Assembly: GCA_029194675.1 (NCBI GenBank)
Contig: JARFXP010000002.1
Location: forward strand, 496,001-560,000
From: Nitrospira sp.
Lineage (GTDB): Bacteria; Nitrospirota; Nitrospiria; Nitrospirales; Nitrospiraceae
Reading direction: 5' to 3'
Length of the DNA: 64,000 nucleotides
The position numbers and the translations under genes were made by a program. Positions 61,145-64,000 of this stretch are shown here, one piece after another. Under the pieces are notes generated by a model that ran no database searches, was not told where the DNA came from, and was given only the letters and a program-made list of their open reading frames with translations. Position 1 is the first letter of the stretch. Each line of letters starts with the position of its first letter.

Positions 61145-63906
61145 TGGTGTTGGACCCTTGGTACAAAGTCGCGATGCCGCGTCCCGAAGTCCGGGAAGGG
61201 CGGTCGTTCAATCCCGACGAATTCGCCATTGCCCTCGAACAGGTCGTGGCCGGCACGGCTCCCAAAGACTATAAAGACCCCGTTCAATTCTTCAATCGGA
61301 CCTGTTTCACCCGCGCCCTCCAAGAACATGCCGGGATGGTGCTTCAGCGTTTATCTGGAAAGACCGAGAACGCCGCTCCAGTTCTCACCCTCGTCACCCA
61401 ATTCGGTGGTGGAAAAACGCACACGCTTGCCTCTCTGTACCACCTCTTGGAACACAGTAAGAAAGTCGTCGTTCATGACGGTGTCAAAGATCTGGTGAAA
61501 CAAGTGGGGCTATCAGATATCCCAAAGGCAAAAGTGGCGGTCTTTGTCGGGAATGCCTGGGACCCACGAGAAGGCCGTGAGACTCCCTGGATTGATCTCG
61601 CTCGGCAGTTAGCCGGCGATGCTGGCGTGGCTGCACTTGGACCCGCTGCCAAGACGACGCCTCCTGGCACAGAAACCATCGGTCGTGTGATTGATGCCGC
61701 CGGAGGGAGCGCCCTCATTCTGTTCGATGAGGTGCTGAACTTCCTGAATCGCCATCGCACGATGGCAGAGCCCTTTCATGCTTTCATCCAGAATCTGACG
61801 GTGGTCATGACCGGCACCCCACGAAGTGCCGCGATGATCAGCTTGCCTCGTAGCCAGGTTGAAATGACCCAGTGGGATCAGGACTGGCAGGACAAGATCA
61901 CGAAAGTCGTCAAGCGAGTGGCGAAGGATCTCATCGCGAATGATGAGACGGAGATCAGCGAAGTCGTACGGCGGCGTCTGTTTGAGGATCTAGGGCCTGA
62001 GAAAGTCCGGAAGGCCGTTGCCAAGGTCTATGCCGACTGGTGTTTTGAACGGCGAGCGCAGTTGCCTTCTGAATGGACCGCAGTCGATACCGCGACTACG
62101 GATGCCAAGTCTCGCGACTTTCTTCGCAGTCGATTTGAAGCTTGCTATCCGTTCCATCCGGCCACGCTGTCCGTCTTCCAGCGCAAGTGGCAGGCGCTGC
62201 CCCAGTATCAACAAACTCGAGGCACCCTCGCCATGCTGGCGCAATGGATCTCATGGGCCTATCGAGATGCCTATCAACGTGCCAGGCGCGAGCCGCTCAT
62301 TACCCTGGGATCGGCTCCCTTGGAAGTGTCTGAGTTTCGTGGTGTGATTCTTGGACAATTGGGCGAGTCGCGATTGCTTGGCGCCATTCAAGCCGATCTC
62401 ACAGATGAGCATAGCCATGCTCGTGCACTCGATGTCGATACCAAAGGCCCCCTTCGGGATATCCATCGTCGAGTGGGCGCGGCGATTCTCTTTGAGTCTT
62501 CCGGTGGGCAAGGAGATAAGGCAGCCCATCTGCCAGAGATTCGCTTTGCGTTGGGCGAACCTGAGATTGAGACCACGTCAATCGATAATGCGGCCGTGGC
62601 CTTCGAGTCGAAGGGTTATTTCATCAGAAAGGTCGGTCAGGACGGATTCCGGTTTGGTTTCAAACCCACGCTCAAGAAGGTGGTCAGCGATAAGCGCGCC
62701 TCCCTAGATGACGACGAGGTGCAGAAAGCCGGTTTGATGGTGGTCAGGAGAGAATTTGAGCGTGGTGCGACCTTGCCGATTGTGACGTTTCCAGAAGACG
62801 GCACGGCTATCCAGGATACTCCTCGCTTGACCCTCGTAATTCTCGATCCCGAATCTGAATGGCGTGGCAACGGCACTCTTCGAAGCACCATCGCCGCATG
62901 GACCAAGCAGCGCGGGAAATCGCCCAGGCTGTATCCAGGGTCCCTGATTTGGTGCGTCCGGAAGCCAGGCCGTGATCTGAAAGATAAGCTGGAGATGTGG
63001 CTGGCCTGGAAACGTGTGGAAAAGGATCTTACGGACGGCACTCTTGCGGGCGAGTTCGAACGGGCGGACCGGTTCGAGGTGGGAAGCAAGGTTCACGATT
63101 CGGAAGAACTCGCCAGAGATGAAGTGTGGGCGAGCTATCGCTATGTGGTACTGGCGGATAACAAGGAACAAGACGGCTTGAAAGTCATTGACCTAGGGGC
63201 CGGCCATGCGAGCAATTCCGAAACGCTCTGCGGAAGAGTGCTGACGGCTTTGAAGTCTCAAGCCCTGCTCAACGAATCCCCTGGTGCGAGTTATCTCGAA
63301 AGAAAATGGCCCCAGGCCTTCAAGGAGTCCGGCTCGTGGCCACTCGTTAGCCTCCGTCAGGCATTTCTCAATGGCTCAATGGAGCGGTTAATCGATCCCG
63401 ATGCATATCTGCGTCGCTGCATTCCAGACTTTGTCACGCGCGGAGATTTCGGTCTCGCTTCAGGTCAACAGCCTGGCGGCACCTATACGCGGCTCTGGTT
63501 TGAAGAGATGCTGCCGACGGATGAAGTTGCCTTTGATGCCGATGTCTACTTGGTCCTGAGGTCAAGAGCTAAGGCACTCAAGACAAGAGCCCAGACGCCT
63601 CCTGATGTTGGGGAACAGCCTCTTCCCTCTGAACTGCAGCCGACTACTCCTCAACCAGAGGCACCCAGCATGACGGCCATTGCTACTAAGAGGACGCTGC
63701 ACATTACTGGTTCAATTCCTCCGGAGGTCTGGAATCGTCTGGGAACCAAGCTTCTCCCTAAGTTACGCAGTGGCTCCGACCTTCGCCTTGGTTTGGACTT
63801 TACAGTAGACTTTGATTCCGATCAGATAGGCTCATTTCAGGCCGAACTCCGCCAGGTGCTCCAGGATCTTAATCTCTCGCAGGCGGTGCACATCGAGCTC
63901 AGCTAG
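61144..63906 (+). CDS. DUF499 AAA+ ATPase of the defence locus
   Basis: The 920-residue product starts VLDPWYKVAMPRPEVREGRS and has Walker A TQFGGGKTHTLASLYHLLEH near 85 and Walker B SALILFDEVLNFL near 190, as in COG1483/DUF499 ATPases. Later segments (SSGGQGDKAAHLPEIRFALG and TLRSTIAAWTKQRGKSPRLY) continue the family. DUF499 is repeatedly found beside DUF1156 methylases and SNF2 helicases in defence islands and probably couples ATP use to DNA or effector loading. It starts inside the HEPN stop. Confidence 0.88.
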   Translation: MVLDPWYKVAMPRPEVREGRSFNPDEFAIALEQVVAGTAPKDYKDPVQFFNRTCFTRALQEHAGMVLQRLSGKTENAAPVLTLVTQFGGGKTHTLASLYHLLEHSKKVVVHDGVKDLVKQVGLSDIPKAKVAVFVGNAWDPREGRETPWIDLARQLAGDAGVAALGPAAKTTPPGTETIGRVIDAAGGSALILFDEVLNFLNRHRTMAEPFHAFIQNLTVVMTGTPRSAAMISLPRSQVEMTQWDQDWQDKITKVVKRVAKDLIANDETEISEVVRRRLFEDLGPEKVRKAVAKVYADWCFERRAQLPSEWTAVDTATTDAKSRDFLRSRFEACYPFHPATLSVFQRKWQALPQYQQTRGTLAMLAQWISWAYRDAYQRARREPLITLGSAPLEVSEFRGVILGQLGESRLLGAIQADLTDEHSHARALDVDTKGPLRDIHRRVGAAILFESSGGQGDKAAHLPEIRFALGEPEIETTSIDNAAVAFESKGYFIRKVGQDGFRFGFKPTLKKVVSDKRASLDDDEVQKAGLMVVRREFERGATLPIVTFPEDGTAIQDTPRLTLVILDPESEWRGNGTLRSTIAAWTKQRGKSPRLYPGSLIWCVRKPGRDLKDKLEMWLAWKRVEKDLTDGTLAGEFERADRFEVGSKVHDSEELARDEVWASYRYVVLADNKEQDGLKVIDLGAGHASNSETLCGRVLTALKSQALLNESPGASYLERKWPQAFKESGSWPLVSLRQAFLNGSMERLIDPDAYLRRCIPDFVTRGDFGLASGQQPGGTYTRLWFEEMLPTDEVAFDADVYLVLRSRAKALKTRAQTPPDVGEQPLPSELQPTTPQPEAPSMTAIATKRTLHITGSIPPEVWNRLGTKLLPKLRSGSDLRLGLDFTVDFDSDQIGSFQAELRQVLQDLNLSQAVHIELS

Positions 63907-63932
63907 CGTGTAATCGAAGGAGGTCCAACACC

Positions 63933-63989
63933 ATGGCTCTGGTACGGTGCAGTTCGTGCGGTATTAAGCCTCCGGGGCGAGGAGGCTAG
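63933..63989 (+). pseudogene. Small zinc-ribbon gene start, interrupted by an in-frame TAG
   Basis: AAGGAGGT lies 8 bases before ATG 63933. The frame reads ALVRCSSCGIKPPGRGG then TAG, then continues KRT... to the window end. The beginning resembles a small CxxC protein often found next to DUF499/DUF1156 modules. The stop after 18 codons is either a nonsense mutation, a sequencing error or a real short peptide; the window ends before this can be judged. Confidence 0.45.
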
Positions 63990-64000
63990 AAACGCACCTA

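Noticed and set aside
52218..63906. Complete DISARM system
   Set aside because: drmA, drmB and drmC are not visible and DUF499 plus MNT-HEPN are present instead.
52218..64000. CRISPR array or cas genes near the defence locus
   Set aside because: No regular direct repeats with spacers and no Cas motifs were seen.

Overview
The window reads as a bacterial chromosome segment. Gene content and order suggest a Nitrospira-like member of the Nitrospirota: a HemQ/chlorite dismutase-family protein, NuoC fused to NuoD, several lineage-typical lipoproteins, and housekeeping gene pairs found together in this group. This is inference from family resemblance only. GC content is moderately high and nearly every gene has an ordinary Shine-Dalgarno site.

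Positions 1-38,800 are dense, mostly conserved genes. From the left: the start of a transketolase gene running off the window; a lipoprotein; an Rrf2 regulator with a sulfite-exporter-type permease; a long plus-strand run (radA, lipoprotein, tsaB, rimI, ydcH-like, tatC, beta-propeller, cyclophilin, lipoprotein); a deletion-damaged glycosyltransferase pseudogene; a GltD-like flavoprotein; nadK; clpC; the tsaD-hflX-nth-yicC-gmk-rpoZ-coaBC-TPR run; aroQ-efp-accB-accC behind a clear sigma-70 promoter; a MacAB-like efflux set; a minus-strand group (HD-GYP, RusA-like, MraZ, HTH, zinc ribbon, ComF); and a LolD-like ATPase/FtsX-like permease pair split by pyrD and a LuxR-type gene.

Positions 38,800-52,200 are more mixed: an interspersed repeat, an approximately 88-base degenerate tandem repeat, one tRNA with anticodon CAT, an SDR, HemQ-like, CinA, ThpR and a Cys/Met PLP enzyme. 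Next comes a badly damaged complex I cluster. nuoA is nearly intact, nuoB lacks its N-terminal half, and nuoCD is cut inside NuoD and joined in frame to an unrelated repeat protein that itself carries a poly-C frameshift. A release-factor-3 scrap then abuts, on the opposite strand, a cut PIN-like toxin gene.

Positions 52,200-64,000 hold a multigene predicted defence system: SNF2-family helicase with a C-terminal DUF3883 nuclease-like domain; small unknown protein; DUF1156 Zn-ribbon adenine methylase; PUA/EVE-like plus PD-(D/E)XK nuclease; a 51-residue chimeric relic; MNT-HEPN pair; DUF499 ATPase; and the start of a small zinc-ribbon gene interrupted by an amber codon. The methylase, helicase and DUF499 ATPase recall DISARM-like modification/restriction modules, but drmA, drmB and drmC are absent from what is visible. 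The relic joins the DUF499 N-terminus to the DUF1156 C-terminus. It shows that two related systems once lay in tandem and were fused by deletion. This locus is the most interesting part of the window.
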